From Rhabditoides inermis (Eukaryota > Nematoda > Chromadorea > Rhabditida > Rhabditidae), in assembly GCA_963966185.1 (NCBI GenBank), contig CAWZYM010000151.1, positions 1,249,501-1,313,500 on the forward strand: a stretch of DNA of 64,000 nucleotides, read 5' to 3'. This document shows, in pieces, positions 49,101 to 60,820 of this stretch (position 1 is the first letter of the stretch; the number at the start of each line of letters is the position of its first letter). The translations under genes and the position numbers were made by a program. The notes beneath the pieces are model-generated. The model was not told the origin of the DNA. It did not search any database and worked only from the letters and a program-made list of their open reading frames with translations.

Positions 49101-51253
49101 CATGATCTCGCCCTCGAGATCTAAGCAATGCACAACACTACAATATGACTATCCAAGATACAGGTACAATGAAGCGGAGTATTCATGAACCTAACGGACT
49201 GAGCAATAGTGTACTACTGACGACGACTACAAGACAGTGTACTAACTAAATGGCTCACCGCGACCTGTCCCCGTCTACTCTCCTATCTAGGGGGACGGTG
49301 CTCGCACGGCTTCGCTCCTTGGCGATCCCTCCGGTCGGTACCAGAGGTGATGTGGCGAGGGCTCCTTGGCTCTGCTCGTCTCTGCATCAATATAGCTCGG
49401 CGGCAATGGGACTGGGGTCGTATCACTCGGAATATAGTCAAGTGTGGCAGGGAAAAGGGACTCGGCACGCGTGATGGGAACACTCACGCGGCTATTCTGG
49501 GTGAAGTCCAGAATACGGGGGATATAGAAATAGGGAGATGGTCAGTGGAATGAAATAATTCGAATATAGAAATATAGACTGCTGACCGATTTTTTTTTGG
49601 ACTGCAACTGGCGTTATCCGGTGTGTCGTGGTACAGCGAATAACAACAGGACAGCAAGTTGTCGATAGCACATCGGAAGAAATCGACCAGATGGAACTCA
49701 CAGTGCTGCTCCGTTTGTCTCCGGGAGTGTAGATGGTAGCTCCGGGCGGACGGAATATGGGTGTAGCGGTACCCGAGATCTTTTCCAAATTACACCGACG
49801 TTGAACAGATGGAATATAGTTCAGACGACGGGAATTTGTAAGGTAGAAGCTCCATGCAATACGATGGTTGGTCGTATCCTTCGTCCACAGTGACAACACG
49901 GGCCAGAAGATGTTTATTGGCAGTCACAACATGCGCGTGGTGGTGTGCGCTATACACTGATGAGAGAGCGGGCCTTCGCAGCAGCCGCGCCCCTCTATTG
50001 CATCGATCGAGGTCATTACACATGGCCAGATGGGCCAGAGATAAGAGTGCATTAGTGCATACATAATCCGGACCATCGCAGTTACATCACAAAACTCGAG
50101 AAATTTGACAATACGAGCGTCGAACTTAGCCTAGACAGTCAGCTACAGGGAACGGTTAACCAAACCGGTTAACCGACAGATTCGGTTAACCGGTTCGGTT
50201 AACCGAAAACCGGTTTCTGTCACGGTTTTTCGGTTCGGTTAACCGGTTAACCGAAATCAAAACGGTTTCCGGTTCACCGGTTAACCGAACCGGTTAAAAA
50301 ACCGAAAACCGGAAAAATAACCGAAATGACGGTTAACCGGACCATCTCTAAGTGCTATTGATACTCTCTACACAACTGTGTTTCGAACACAACTGTTTTT
50401 TTGAAATGATTGTTTCGAAAAGACACTATCAACCCGCGTTCAGGTGTGGTCGTCTTGGTCTGGGTGGTCGGGTTGCAGCGAGCGGTGCGGCGGGTGTGGA
50501 ACCAGACAGAGAACCAGGAGGTGCACCAGGGGACGCTGCAGGTGAGCGACACTGTTGCTCTCGCAATAAGCCGCGCACGGTCGCGTAGAACAGAGCAAGA
50601 CGGAGACCCTGCTTGCGATAATGGGATGCAAACAAAAAGGCGGTTACACCAAACTGCAAGCAAGTTAAGATTGAAGTAGTAAATATTAGAAGTAGATCAA
50701 TCTTCTTCTCTTTCAGCGGAGGCACACAACAGACGCAGGCGTGCAACCTGCAGCCATGTCAGCCGGGGACAACTATACGAGGGAAGAGGGAGGTTGAAGG
50801 ACCAGAAGGACCGGAAGAACCGCAGATGACGTCACTCCTGGCTGATCCGCCCAGAGAGGAGGAGGGACACGGTGTGTGTGTGAGAAAATATATTTAAAAT
50901 CACGCTCACATTTATTAGTTCTTGCAGGAATATAACAATAATCGGGAACGTATTAGGTTCATGTTCCGAATGTCGATTGGTTCTCGCACGCAATCACATC
51001 ACTGATAAGGATTAAGAGGAACGTATTCGAATTTCAAATAACATCAATGCGTATATAAGAGCGCTAAGAACAGAACTTGAAGCGTAAATATTTCAAGGAT
51101 CGAAGCGTAACGTAAGTATTTCAAAGATTCAAACTTGATAATTTGATGTAACTGAAACGTCTAGCATCTTCTCCGTTTTCAGTTCGCGTACGTCGCGCGG
51201 TTTCCTGGTGCTGTACTCCATTCAGACTCAGGGGAAGCTGGTGTCAAAAGTAG
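41854..51253 (+). CDS. Astacin metalloproteinase with EGF, CUB and TSP1 domains (NAS/HCH-1 class)
   Basis: Twenty exons, all in frame: 41854-42090, 42240-42350, 42625-42780, 43658-43708, 43857-43919, 44112-44197, 44388-44458, 44574-44691, 45213-45279, 45444-45526, 45722-45842, 45979-46105, 46172-46291, 46612-46673, 46785-46859, 47113-47257, 47485-47546, 50444-50541, 50717-50871 and 51183-51253, about 692 residues. It has a signal peptide, an unusual Gly/Pro/Trp-rich then Pro/Ala-rich extension (residues 20-116), and a propeptide with FEADM (the FxGD aspartate switch, Gly changed to Ala). A basic RRARRK site precedes the catalytic domain. The zinc site is [12 protein letters not shown] (about 326-337) and the Met-turn SVMHY. 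An EGF unit ([14 protein letters not shown]), a CUB and a TSP1 ([15 protein letters not shown]) follow. C. elegans NAS-34/HCH-1, NAS-36 and NAS-37 share this order and act in hatching or moulting. AATAAA is at 51288. The splice site at 47113 (TTGAG) and the last exon are the least certain. Confidence 0.85.
42808..43196. mobile_element. TTAAAGG-ended MITE with tRNA-like segment (intronic)
   Basis: Terminal inverted repeats TTAAAGGAACAGTGGCGACT and AGTCGCCACTGTTCCTTTAA. Inside (43060-43125) are TGGCTCAGTGCAT and a perfect B box GGTTCGATTCC. It lies in the astacin intron 42781-43657 and shares its last TTAA with the next element. Confidence 0.7.
43193..43584. mobile_element. TTAAAGTGACAATTT-ended MITE, copy A (intronic)
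   Basis: It begins TTAAAGTGACAATTTCACTT and ends AATTGTCACTTTAA, 392 bp, non-coding. It directly abuts the preceding MITE through one TTAA. An inverted copy lies 1.2 kb downstream. Confidence 0.8.
44774..45162. mobile_element. TTAAAGTGACAATTT-ended MITE, copy B, inverted (intronic)
   Basis: The reverse complement of copy A with scattered substitutions, bounded by TTAAAGTGACAATTTTATT and AAATTGTCACTTTAA. It lies in astacin intron 44692-45212. Two inverted copies in neighbouring introns could pair in the pre-mRNA. Confidence 0.8.
47601..50350. mobile_element. Non-autonomous hAT-like transposon in astacin intron
   Basis: The left end TAGAGATGGTCCGGTTAA and right end TTAACCGGACCATCTCTA are inverted repeats, flanked by an exact 8-bp direct repeat AGTGCTAT (47593-47600 and 50351-50358), the hallmark of hAT insertions. 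Subterminal regions of about 200 bp are dense in CCGGTTAACCGG-type palindromes. The interior is about 2.2 copies of a 1-kb tandem repeat starting near 47863, 48861 and 49855. No transposase was seen. The host intron is 47547-50443. Confidence 0.85.
47863..50080. repeat. 1-kb tandem repeat inside the hAT-like element
   Basis: ATGCAATACGATGGTTGGTC (second unit GTTAGTC) begins three successive units at 47863, 48861 and 49855; the third is cut at about 50080. Units are highly similar with small indels. Open frames within them are not conserved between units in a way that suggests a protein. Confidence 0.85.
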
Positions 51254-53116
51254 AACACGAAATGATAGAACTTATTCTACATTGTTTAATAAATGATCTA
51301 TTGACGTATACATGGAGATGTTCTTCGCTAAAAAGCGTTGGATTGATGGATCTATGGTAAGTATTCATGAACAAACAAAAAATCATAATTTGTACGGGTT
51401 TTGAACAACTCGTGCAAAATAAAGAACTTTATGTCTCCGCTGCTCTACGACATAAATACTTTAAGGCTCCGGCATAAGCAGGGACCGGTTTATGCTTGTG
51501 CGGATGGCCTTTGAGGCCCACGAATATACAATCATTGCGCGAGCAACTGATAGAACACGGTTCGTGAACGTGGGCCAATATTCGATGGGGCGAAAAGTGG
51601 GAAGGGGTTCTCTCTCTCTACGGCGGCTCTTCTATATGGGGACAGTGGATGGGATTGGGGACTCGTCGATGGTGTCGCATCCTTTTCTTTGGGGAAGAGA
51701 GTGGCGGGGTTGCCGCGAGCCTGTCCCGAAAGCTTCTTGTCCTACTCCCGAATCGCCGGCGTTTCCATCTTACCGTACCTGGAAGTAGATCATTAGCTTC
51801 TCTTTACGGCCGCTTGCCTTAACAGGGGCTGAAAGGTTGCTATGTCATGAATTCTCTGAGCTAAAAGCATTAGCTGATAGCTGTGGTATGAGTGAGTGAC
51901 TCCAAAAGTGGAAACGCTCTTAGTGGGCTCTGGTAGATGAGCAAAATAAAGTACCGAGATACCGTGCGCGGGGTTCCGCTCTATAGCGATAGCGAGTGCC
52001 CAGTACATGCGGGGACGGATCAGAACAATGATCAATGATCACACAGATCTACACTACTCGCCACATGGAATAGCAAAAGTGTGGGCCCGAGTGCCCCCGG
52101 TGTGGGCCCGAGTGGGCCCGCGCCCCGTATTCGATCATATCGAAATATTTTCTTATGAAATTTTGTATGCATAATGAGAAAAGCATTCCGCATCGATCTG
52201 CGTTTGCAGAATTTTGAAATTTTGATTTTGATTTTTCCGGGCTCACACCCTGTGGGACCGGCGGTCCCACTGAGTGTCCCCGATGTGGGACCGTGTGGGC
52301 CCGACGGGCTCACTCTGTGCCCCCGGTGTGGGACCGTGTGGGCCCACACACGATATCTTCCTATTTCGCCATTTTCATCGAAAACAAACATTACTAACGT
52401 ATTCCACATAGTGTATTTAGGCTGGAAACATGTTTCGAGCGGAAAAATAAAACATGTTTCACTCATCATGACATCATGAGATGACGTCACTTTGCCGTTT
52501 CGACAGGTCGCATTTTTCCGCTTTTCATTAAAAAAAACTACTCTAGTCTCTAGTGTTTATTGTTTTGTTTGTAAGCTACGTGTAGAATCTGATTTTCTTA
52601 TTTGAATTGCATATATGATTGATATATGATTGGTCCCCCGATAAAGCGAACTCTCTTTAGTGCATCCAGTCCCCTCTATTGTCATCCAATAGCATATGGC
52701 TACTTTGCCTTCAGCGGTTACAGTCTGCTGCGCGACTGGTGGTGTCACTGGGTCAACTTCTGAAAAGACACTCGAAATGTCAAAATGCACTTATAATAAA
52801 ACACAAATATTAAAATCGATCTGTGAGCCCTGTACTGGGAAAAGGGAATAGTTGATAATGATAACCATTACGCGCGTTGGCAAGTAGCTGAAATACGGCG
52901 GACAACTCCGCGTGACTGTACAACCAACAGCGGTCGAACAGATGCCATAATGCTCTAAGGTTTAATCCGAATAAACTCTATACGGATAAGGACACATACA
53001 CAAGAATACCAGATACACTTGTGAGCCTTCATCAAGTTATTTCTTATCCTCCGCGAGGGTCGCGCTCACTTGGCGGGCGGGTGGGATTTTCCCGTTTTCA
53101 GGGATGGGAGGGAGGG
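51254..53116. repeat. Repeat-rich intergenic region
   Basis: It contains the astacin 3' UTR (AATAAA 51288-51293) and a 68-bp segment (51431-51498, ATGTCTCCGCTGCTCTACGA...) repeated at 53241-53308. A cluster of GTGTGGGCCCG and GTGTGGGACCG units around 52078-52130 and 52240-52355 forms partly inverted arms. No protein gene was recognised. Confidence 0.6.
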
Positions 53117-53338
53117 AAAGCAAAAGCCTTGAATAGCGTTTCGTCTCGCCGCCGGCGCGGTGCAGTTCGCGATAGTGTTGCACCGACCGCGGCACTACGC
53201 ACTACACTACACTACTCACACCTCCGCCCTAAATTGTATTATGTCTCCGCTGCTCTACGACATAAATACTTTAAGGCTCCGGCATAAGTAGGGACCGGTT
53301 TATGCTTGAAACATGCAAAGGGAGATGTGTGCTCTACG

Positions 53339-53884
53339 TCACAATGAGAGCGTATGAGCGGGCCTCACGGGGGAAATGGTCACACACACCAACCTTAATT
53401 CACTTCGTCTGGTGATGCTGACTCCGTCTCCGCATATGAGACATCGGGCAGATCGGGCTTCGGGCACGTCGGGAGTATCCGCACTGTAAAGCGATAGTGA
53501 ATATCCGTTACGGCCGTTGAATCGCGGAGCGCATATTACTCCGGTGCGTTTAAAATTAAAACAACAATCAACAGCGATATAGTCTGAGTGAGATAAACAG
53601 AAGGGCATGGTAACATTGCCGCGGAAGGTGCCGTGAAATAGATAACGTGAGACCGTACACGGGATCTGAGTCATCTGAGTGCTGCATATGCGGCACATGT
53701 CAAACGTTAGCGTCATATCAAAAACCAGACGGTTAACACGATATGAACGCGAGTGAGGAAGAGCGAACAGTCGTGTCCACAACGGACGCGTGTGTGATTC
53801 GCCGTTAGACTGACAGGATTCCGCAGTGACGACGTAATGTGATGATGGATGAGGGAGAATCGAAATAAAAATTAATAAATGCAA
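53339..53884 (-). CDS. Uncharacterised 181-residue Cys-containing ORF
   Basis: An uninterrupted frame on the minus strand starts MHLLIFISILPHPSSHYV and contains FDMCRICSTQMTQIPC, then FCLSHSDYIAVDCC, then CAPRF and CLICGDG. The two CxxC pairs and further Cys/His residues recall a zinc-binding fold. It lies inside the interval between direct repeats, so it may be element-encoded. No family is recognised, and open frame by chance cannot be excluded. Confidence 0.3.
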   Translation of the reverse strand: MHLLIFISILPHPSSHYVVTAESCQSNGESHTRPLWTRLFALPHSRSYRVNRLVFDMTLTFDMCRICSTQMTQIPCTVSRYLFHGTFRGNVTMPFCLSHSDYIAVDCCFNFKRTGVICAPRFNGRNGYSLSLYSADTPDVPEARSARCLICGDGVSITRRSELRLVCVTISPVRPAHTLSL

Positions 53885-54839
53885 ATAACGGAGCCGATAA
53901 TAATGAGGCGAGCAGATCAGCTGTGAAACGTTATCTCGAAATCGAAACTACGTTTGCCGCCACATTGCTAAAAAACTGTGGGAGTGGTCACGGTCGGGTC
54001 ACAACCCGTTAGACATGTTTGAGACGATCACGGTCGGCCGAATCGAGGCAAAATCGAACATTCAAATGATGATGTAGTGATTCATGCATCACCAGTGCGG
54101 GATTATTCCACAGCCGTAATAAAAGAATAGGAGTTGTACTTTAATCACTGTTTAGTATAAAACGGGAGCGAAACGGCGAGTGAGGCTCTTTCTGCGCGAG
54201 ACGCCTAGACACGAACTGTGCGAGGAAAAAAACCGCGTTGACGTGATCTCGTTCATGTATAACCGGCAAGGTTCCAGCAACGGCGACGACGGGGTTGAAG
54301 CCTTACAAAAGTCATGTCACTGCCCAGATAGCCCGCATCACGAAAAGCTCCAATATGAAACCACTTGCATTCTTTTCCGATATAGAATTAGTGAACATTT
54401 TTCTCGGGATACCCGAAAAGAAAATCGGAGGACATTGAGGGAGAATCGCGCCCATTTGTTCGCTGTTCTGCGGGTAAATGAATAGGCGCGCAGGATGCGA
54501 TCTTGTTCTAAACAGAGCTCCACGATTCAGTGAGAGAAGCAGAGAAGAGCAATGAACACAGAAGCACCGTACGCTGATAAACGGTAGAGGCTAGGTACCG
54601 CCTTCTCTTTGCGCGAAAAGCGAATGAGAAAATTGCGAGTGCGCAAAAAACAGGAAGAACGGAGAATTCTCCACCAAATGTTCTGCGAGTTAGAGAAGAG
54701 GTCACCGAGATGCGGTGGGGGACGCAACAAAGACCGCGTCATCTTCGCTACTTCACTCCGCGCTCCGCGAGCGAGAGAGCGGGGAACCGTTGCGATAAAC
54801 GATAAACAGAGAACGTGACAGCGTCGTATTCACACGATG

Positions 54840-55560
54840 GTCGGTGAGCTAGAGTGTGGGGAAAACAGCCAGGTTGCTGTAAGAATTTTCCAGTGTGCGA
54901 TACGGGAGAAGGACCACGTCTTCTTCGCTCGATGCTCCGCAAGCGAGAAAGTGGTTTGAAATCGCTGGGTTACGAAAAGGGTTCACCAGAGTGTGAACGG
55001 GGAGAAGGACCGCGTTTTTCCATTTTATGCTCCAAGAGCGGGGGGTGGGAGAAAACCGCCATTTTGAGCGGTGGGGAAATCGCCAGAGTGCGATAGGAAA
55101 AAAAGGACCACGTCTTCTTTACTCGGTGCTCCGCGAGCGAGACTGGCGGTAAATTGCCTGTCAGGTTGCGAAAAGGATTCGCCAGAGTGCGAAACGGGTG
55201 AAGGATCGGGTCCTCTTCACTCACCGTCCAGGGTGATTGGGTGGTGAGAAATCGCCAGGTCGCGATAAGGAGTCGCCAGAATGCGAGACGGGCGAAGGAC
55301 CAAGTCCTCTTCACTCACTGCCCCGGGGTATTGAATAGTGAGAGAGTCAGGTTGCAATAAGTTGATGCTGATCACCAGGTTGCTCATCGCCAGATTGCGA
55401 TATATGAGCAGTACTCGCCAGGTTGCGATGAATGGATACTCATCGCCAGGTTGCGATTAAATGAGAATGAGTGCTCATCGCCAGATTGCGATATATGAGC
55501 TGTGTTCGCCAGATTGCGGTATAGCTGTGTTCGCCAGATTACGGTACAGTGTAGAAGTTG
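54840..55560. repeat. Degenerate tandem array (GCCAGRTTGCGA motif)
   Basis: The core TCGCCAGRTTGCGATA recurs more than ten times with variable spacing. In the first half the units are about 100 bp (AGAAGGACCACGTCTTCTTC, TGCTCCGCRAGCGAGA, then the core). In the second half they shrink to 30-50 bp. No coding role is apparent. Confidence 0.75.
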
Positions 55561-56349
55561 TCCAGATTCGAGATGCGACCTCGGTGGACCATCATGTCGG
55601 AGGACCAGCAGGGTTGGGGGATGGGGCATGGGCCTCAGCGACCGCGTAACCTCCCGACTCGTCGCGAGGCGAGCGGGCTGAGTTCTGTATCAGAATTAAA
55701 GGGGGGTACCCCCGGACGGGTTGAAACACAATTGCTGAGTCTACTGATCGAGGAGACAACCGCTTGAAGACAAGCGTGGTGGGCAGACGCATTACAAAAC
55801 ACATTTTCGACATTTTCGACTCGCCTGAGACAGACGCATGGCCTTATGTGACCAATTGTACAAAAATATATATAGGTAAAACTTCGGGATTATCGATGAT
55901 AGACGAAGAGAACTGCGCAAGTGGAAGAAAAAAAACAGGACGACGGAGGAACGAGCGATGACCATATGTAGCTATTAAGATGAGATGAACAACTTGAAGT
56001 GGACGCGTAGAAACAGCAAAAAGGATAACAAAAAAAAACAATAAGGCCATCCATTATGCAAAGCAAAAGCCTTGAATGGCGTTTCGTCTCGCCGCCGGCG
56101 CGGTGCAGTTCGCGGGAGTGTTGCACCGACCGCGGCACTACGCACTACACTACACTACTCACACCTCCGCCCTAAATTGTAATGTACAAACATGACAAGA
56201 TAGAAAAAAAATACAACAAAACGAATCTCAAATGGGGAGCCACCGTTGGAAAGCGGCAGGGGAAAGCGCAGCAGACGGAGCCATTGTGTTCAGACAGCTA
56301 TTAGGAAGCAGGTGAGAAAAGCTAGTGACACGGACATGAATACATGTTG

Positions 56350-57010
56350 GAGGGATTGCAGGCTCAGAATCGCATTGCGATGGTCAGCTCCATGGCTGAC
56401 GCTGTTATACCTACCAAGAATGAGTCGGGTGACGTAGTTTTGTACCCTCTCCAGCTACTTGATGGATGCCTGGTCGTGAGGGTTGAAGACGCCGTACTCG
56501 AGAAGTGGCCGAACATAGGTTGTGTAGATTTCCAGAAAGCATCGCTGATCTGTGGAGGCCACCGAGCGATAGATGCTGTAAGCGCGATTGTAGGCGTTGG
56601 CGTAGACCAGATTGCAGTGGCGGCCAAAGTGCAGGTGGGAAGTGATGGTGAATCCCAGGTTGACCATTTCCTCGACAGAGTCAATGGCGGCGCCGGGCAC
56701 CAGGTACTGGTGCTTTGCGTTTTTACGCCCAATGTGAAGTACCTTGGTTTTGTGACCAGCGAGGGGAAGTTGCCATGTAAATGCTCAGTCGTTGACGACG
56801 TTGAGCGGTCTGAAGTCTGAAGGGGAAGGGAACCGATCACCGTCAGGAGAGCAGGTGATGTAGACCTTGACATCGTCGGCGTACATCTTGCAGGTAGCGA
56901 GTGTGAGCGGGATGAGATCAGCCGAGTAGATGTTGAACAGTATCGGGCCGAGAACTGTTTCCTGTGGAACACCGGAAGTGATGTCACAGGGAGGCGAGAA
57001 CTATGTTTAA
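56350..57010 (-). mobile_element. LINE (Jockey/CR1-like) reverse transcriptase remnant
   Basis: One minus-strand frame shows the RT motif order GVPQETVLGPILFN, then MYADDVKVY (catalytic YADD), then VNLGFTITSHLHFGRH, then IYTTYVRPLLEYG. The frame is interrupted by a stop (TGA) near 56777, and both ends are missing. It abuts the polyadenylation region of the SLC4 gene and is not functional. Confidence 0.75.
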
Positions 57011-57034
57011 TGGACTTTATTCCAAAGTGATAAT

Positions 57035-58583
57035 TCAGTGTACGCTATCGATCGCTTTGAGATGTCTTCTCTGGAATATTCTTGGTAGTATGATATGTCT
57101 GACTGGAATGAAAGCTGCGATGACGAGTGGAAAAGCCATTCGAATGAGGGGAGACGGGGCGAATCCAACACACAGAAGAACCAGCAGCTGCAATGAGAAC
57201 AGATTGTGCTCTCAAAAGTTTCAAAGTGGGTGTATTCGGAATTTGGCTTTGTTAGCATGTGTTCGTGTTTGGCACCATTAGCATGGTATGAAACTTATAT
57301 TGAACGAGAACGGACAGATCATAAAAAAGTGCGACTTTGGAGTTTTTTTTTCGGTTTTACATCTTCAATTTATCCACGTAATATTGCTCATCGTCTCATG
57401 TACCGTATCAGGCTAATCATAAACGTATCCCACCTGGACTGCTTGAACGGCTGTGAATGCGTGCACAGTCCGTTGGGGAACAGCCGATAGGAAGTGGAGG
57501 GGCGGATGGGAGTGTTGTTCAGTGAACAAGAGAACCACACGACACCAGAACTCATTCCCGGTCAGAGAGGAGAGAGCCATAAAGAGGAAGAGACCTGGAA
57601 AACGTTTGGAATGAAGGCACTGGTTCTTACTAGAAAGACAGTGATTTTACTGATTGTCTTACTATGAATAATGTAAAGTAATGAGATGTTCGTAGTGACC
57701 CCATTCACATCGCATAAAACAAATGTAATAAAACTACAGACTTACCATAAAACAGGGATGTGGGTACATACTGACTGTATGGGAGGAGACAAGTGTAGAT
57801 GGGAATCATAAGAAGATGGGCAACGAGGACTGCGACACGGGTCTCGCGCACCTTGCCGATTCTGAAAAGCACCCTCTCTCTCTTTCTCTCTCTCTCTCTC
57901 CCTCTATCTCTCCCTCTCTACTCACGTCTCTCTGATGACTCCTCCCTCCCTCACATGTTGTAGATCAGCCAATGCCTTCAGATGAAGGAACGACTGTGGC
58001 AGGGCTCCATGCATCCAAGGGAGACCGAATATCGAGAGGCCTGCGAGTTTTTTTGTAGTTATGCCATAGACGTTATTTGCTGTTATTGGTTTTCACAACG
58101 GAGGAGCATTGCACAAAACTACAATTCAGCTGTTTACAGTATCACTGAAACGTATTCACATTAACCGACCTATATTGAGTATTCCAACGACGAATAGATC
58201 CCAGTGGTGAGATGAGCCTTTCTTTAAACTGAAGAAAAAAAGCATTTAAAAATCAAAACCAGTAACTCACTTGTTCTGTTTGTTGTCGACAGTGTTGGTG
58301 ACCAATAGTTGATCCATGAAGAAAAGAACGGAGAGAGGGAAAGCCAGGATCACACCTGTGAAAGTGTACATTGCCATACAGAAAATGCAAACACCTTTTC
58401 ATGATGTTTCATATCATAGCCAAAACGTAACACTATTCCTTTTGAAAACCAACATGTGACATGCGCCTCTATGGGTAGATTGAAGAAGGGAATCCAGTGG
58501 ACGTCCACTGCAGACGGAGAGTAGGTGAAGGAGTCCACTGCAAGAATTTCTCTCTCTCCCTCTCTCTCTATCTCTCCCTCTCT

Positions 58584-58631
<48 letters not shown>

Positions 58632-59430
58632 ATACTCACAATGTACCCAGCTGAACCCTCCTCTCGCAGTCACAGCCACAGCAGCCACCGACAGTGGAAG
58701 GGCGTAGTCTGAGAGAAGATCCCGGATGAAACGCGAGAAGAAACTGTAAGAATGAACTGTATAGTTAAATATTCCTGAAATGTACAAATCAAGAAAGTCA
58801 AACAGTTAGAGCACAATGTTCTAGCTGCAAGCCGGGTGCAAGTTGTCAGTTATCTGGCAATCACTACTCACGGTGTGTGTCGTAGCCGTGTGAGATAGAG
58901 TGATAGCCATAGGGTGGCGAGTACAATGCCAGAGAAGAGAAGGGAGGAAGCGGCGTCACATGGAGAGTCGGGAGAGGAGGGGAGAGTGGCATTGAGAGAA
59001 GCAGAACAGCCAGCAGTGTAGCTGTGGTAGTCTGCAATACATTTCACTCGCAATGTTCATGAAAACTCGCGAGAAACGTGATCATATCAAAGGATATATT
59101 TAACCGTAAGTAACTAAAACAAACTCACTATCATACATAGCCTTTAGTCCTTTGTAGAAGAAAGTGGTGCATATGAAGAGAGAGAAGGTTTCTTCGGTCG
59201 ATCTGATGTGTGCTTTATTATTAAATATTGAACTAAGACATGCTAGAGCGGAAATTATAGTTGTAAACGTTTATGTCATTCGTGAACCACTTTATTTTGA
59301 TTATACGGTTCAAAAATCCATGTTTCAACTAACCTTCTACAAAAACGCATGATTGCCGCCACTTCGAACACAGCGTAGAGAATCACAAACATCTGAACAT
59401 ATTTGATCTCTCTCTCTCTTACTCTTTCTT

Positions 59431-59480
<50 letters not shown>

Positions 59481-60747
59481 CGTGTCTACCTGTCTCATAC
59501 CTGACACCACAGTCCAACAGTCGCGTACATTGCCCAAAATGACCAATGATAGGAGAGAGATAGTCGGAAGATTACTGGAAATATCGAAATGTGTATACCA
59601 AATCAACTTGGTGAAGACCCAACAAAGTAGGAAACCGCCTACCCACCATGTATGTATATGCTGAGTGGAGCGGATGTGGATAGAATGAGCAACTGCTGTC
59701 CTCCCAACAGAGCGAAGACCACTCCACCGATACACTGACCCACAATCACTTTCGAAACGGCTGAAACACTGGTGAGTAAAATAATGATCCTGAGAAAAAG
59801 TTTCAAAGACACGCCACTGGCGCAAGACCTTTTCTAATGAGCCAAAAGAGAGGTCGGTGTGCGCTCTCTCTAATTTAATAGTTTCAAGTAATTCTTTTTC
59901 CGTTGCGTGTAGATCCAACTAACGTAAGACTATATTATTTTCCACATGTTCATTCTGATTTGGAAATGGTACGGGAACGTATTCAAACATGTGACAACAA
60001 TAGTCATATTTGCAACGTAATATCGATGAGTTTTGATTTGTTTTCTTCTGAACTCGTATTGCGTATGAAACGTATTCCACTCACTGACAACACTTCCCGT
60101 GTTTTCTTCATTCAACATCCCATAGGCTATGGAAGTTGGGAGAATAGTGAAAAGAAGGAACACTGTGGATGAAATGGTCTTCTGAATGGAGATCGAGTCC
60201 ACAAAAGCTGAAAAGACGGTTACGGTTCATTTCATTGTTGTGGAAGTCGATCTACCGTCAGTATAGTCGCTTTTGTAGTGCCGCAGCTTTCTTCGCAAAT
60301 CGTTGCAGAGTCCGCGACCGACGTAGTAGGAATCCGCTTCGGATTCCATCTAAAAATATTTCATTCCAAGAACCTGAAACAATATTGTACATACCTTCTC
60401 CTCCTCCATCTCGCCTGGTCGCGAGAGACCGTCGCTGGTTTCTCTCAGAATATCGCGGAACTGTGCGAAACACAATATTACAATTGACTAAATCAGCATA
60501 ATCCTAACACCGCTATAATCTCCCTTAAAAAGGGTGCAACTTGTACGCGGTGCGGGAATGGTCAGTCAAAAAGACTCACCTCCCTCTGATCGCTCGCCGC
60601 TTGCAGTCTATCGACAGACTGCGAGAAGAGAGTGGCGAGGGAGCGGGCTGTTTCCAACGCGGTCTTCGAGGGCTTCTGAAAACAAATCAACGGTAGTGAT
60701 GAAAAACTAGCTGCGATGAAACATTGAGTTAGCTAAGTTCGGTTTAT

Positions 60748-60820
<73 letters not shown>

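Larger units (their letters stand above)
53117..56181. mobile_element. Possible LTR-type element remnant
   Basis: A 122-bp sequence (AAAGCAAAAGCCTTGAAT ... CCTAAATTGTA) occurs at 53117-53238 and at 56060-56181 in the same orientation, 2.9 kb apart, with few differences. The enclosed region has a TATAAAAC box at 54157, a Cys-containing minus-strand frame and a degenerate tandem array, but no recognisable gag or pol. Direct repeats around non-coding DNA could be a non-autonomous LTR element or two dispersed repeats. Confidence 0.45.

Noticed and set aside
47837..50066. Repeated open frames of 66-135 codons in the hAT-like element
   Set aside because: They recur only because the DNA is tandemly repeated, and their frames are broken differently in each unit; they do not resemble a hAT transposase.
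56364..56987. 207-codon minus-strand frame starting MTSLPVFHRKQ
   Set aside because: It is the wrong frame over the LINE reverse transcriptase remnant; the conserved RT motifs, including YADD, lie in a different frame that contains a stop.
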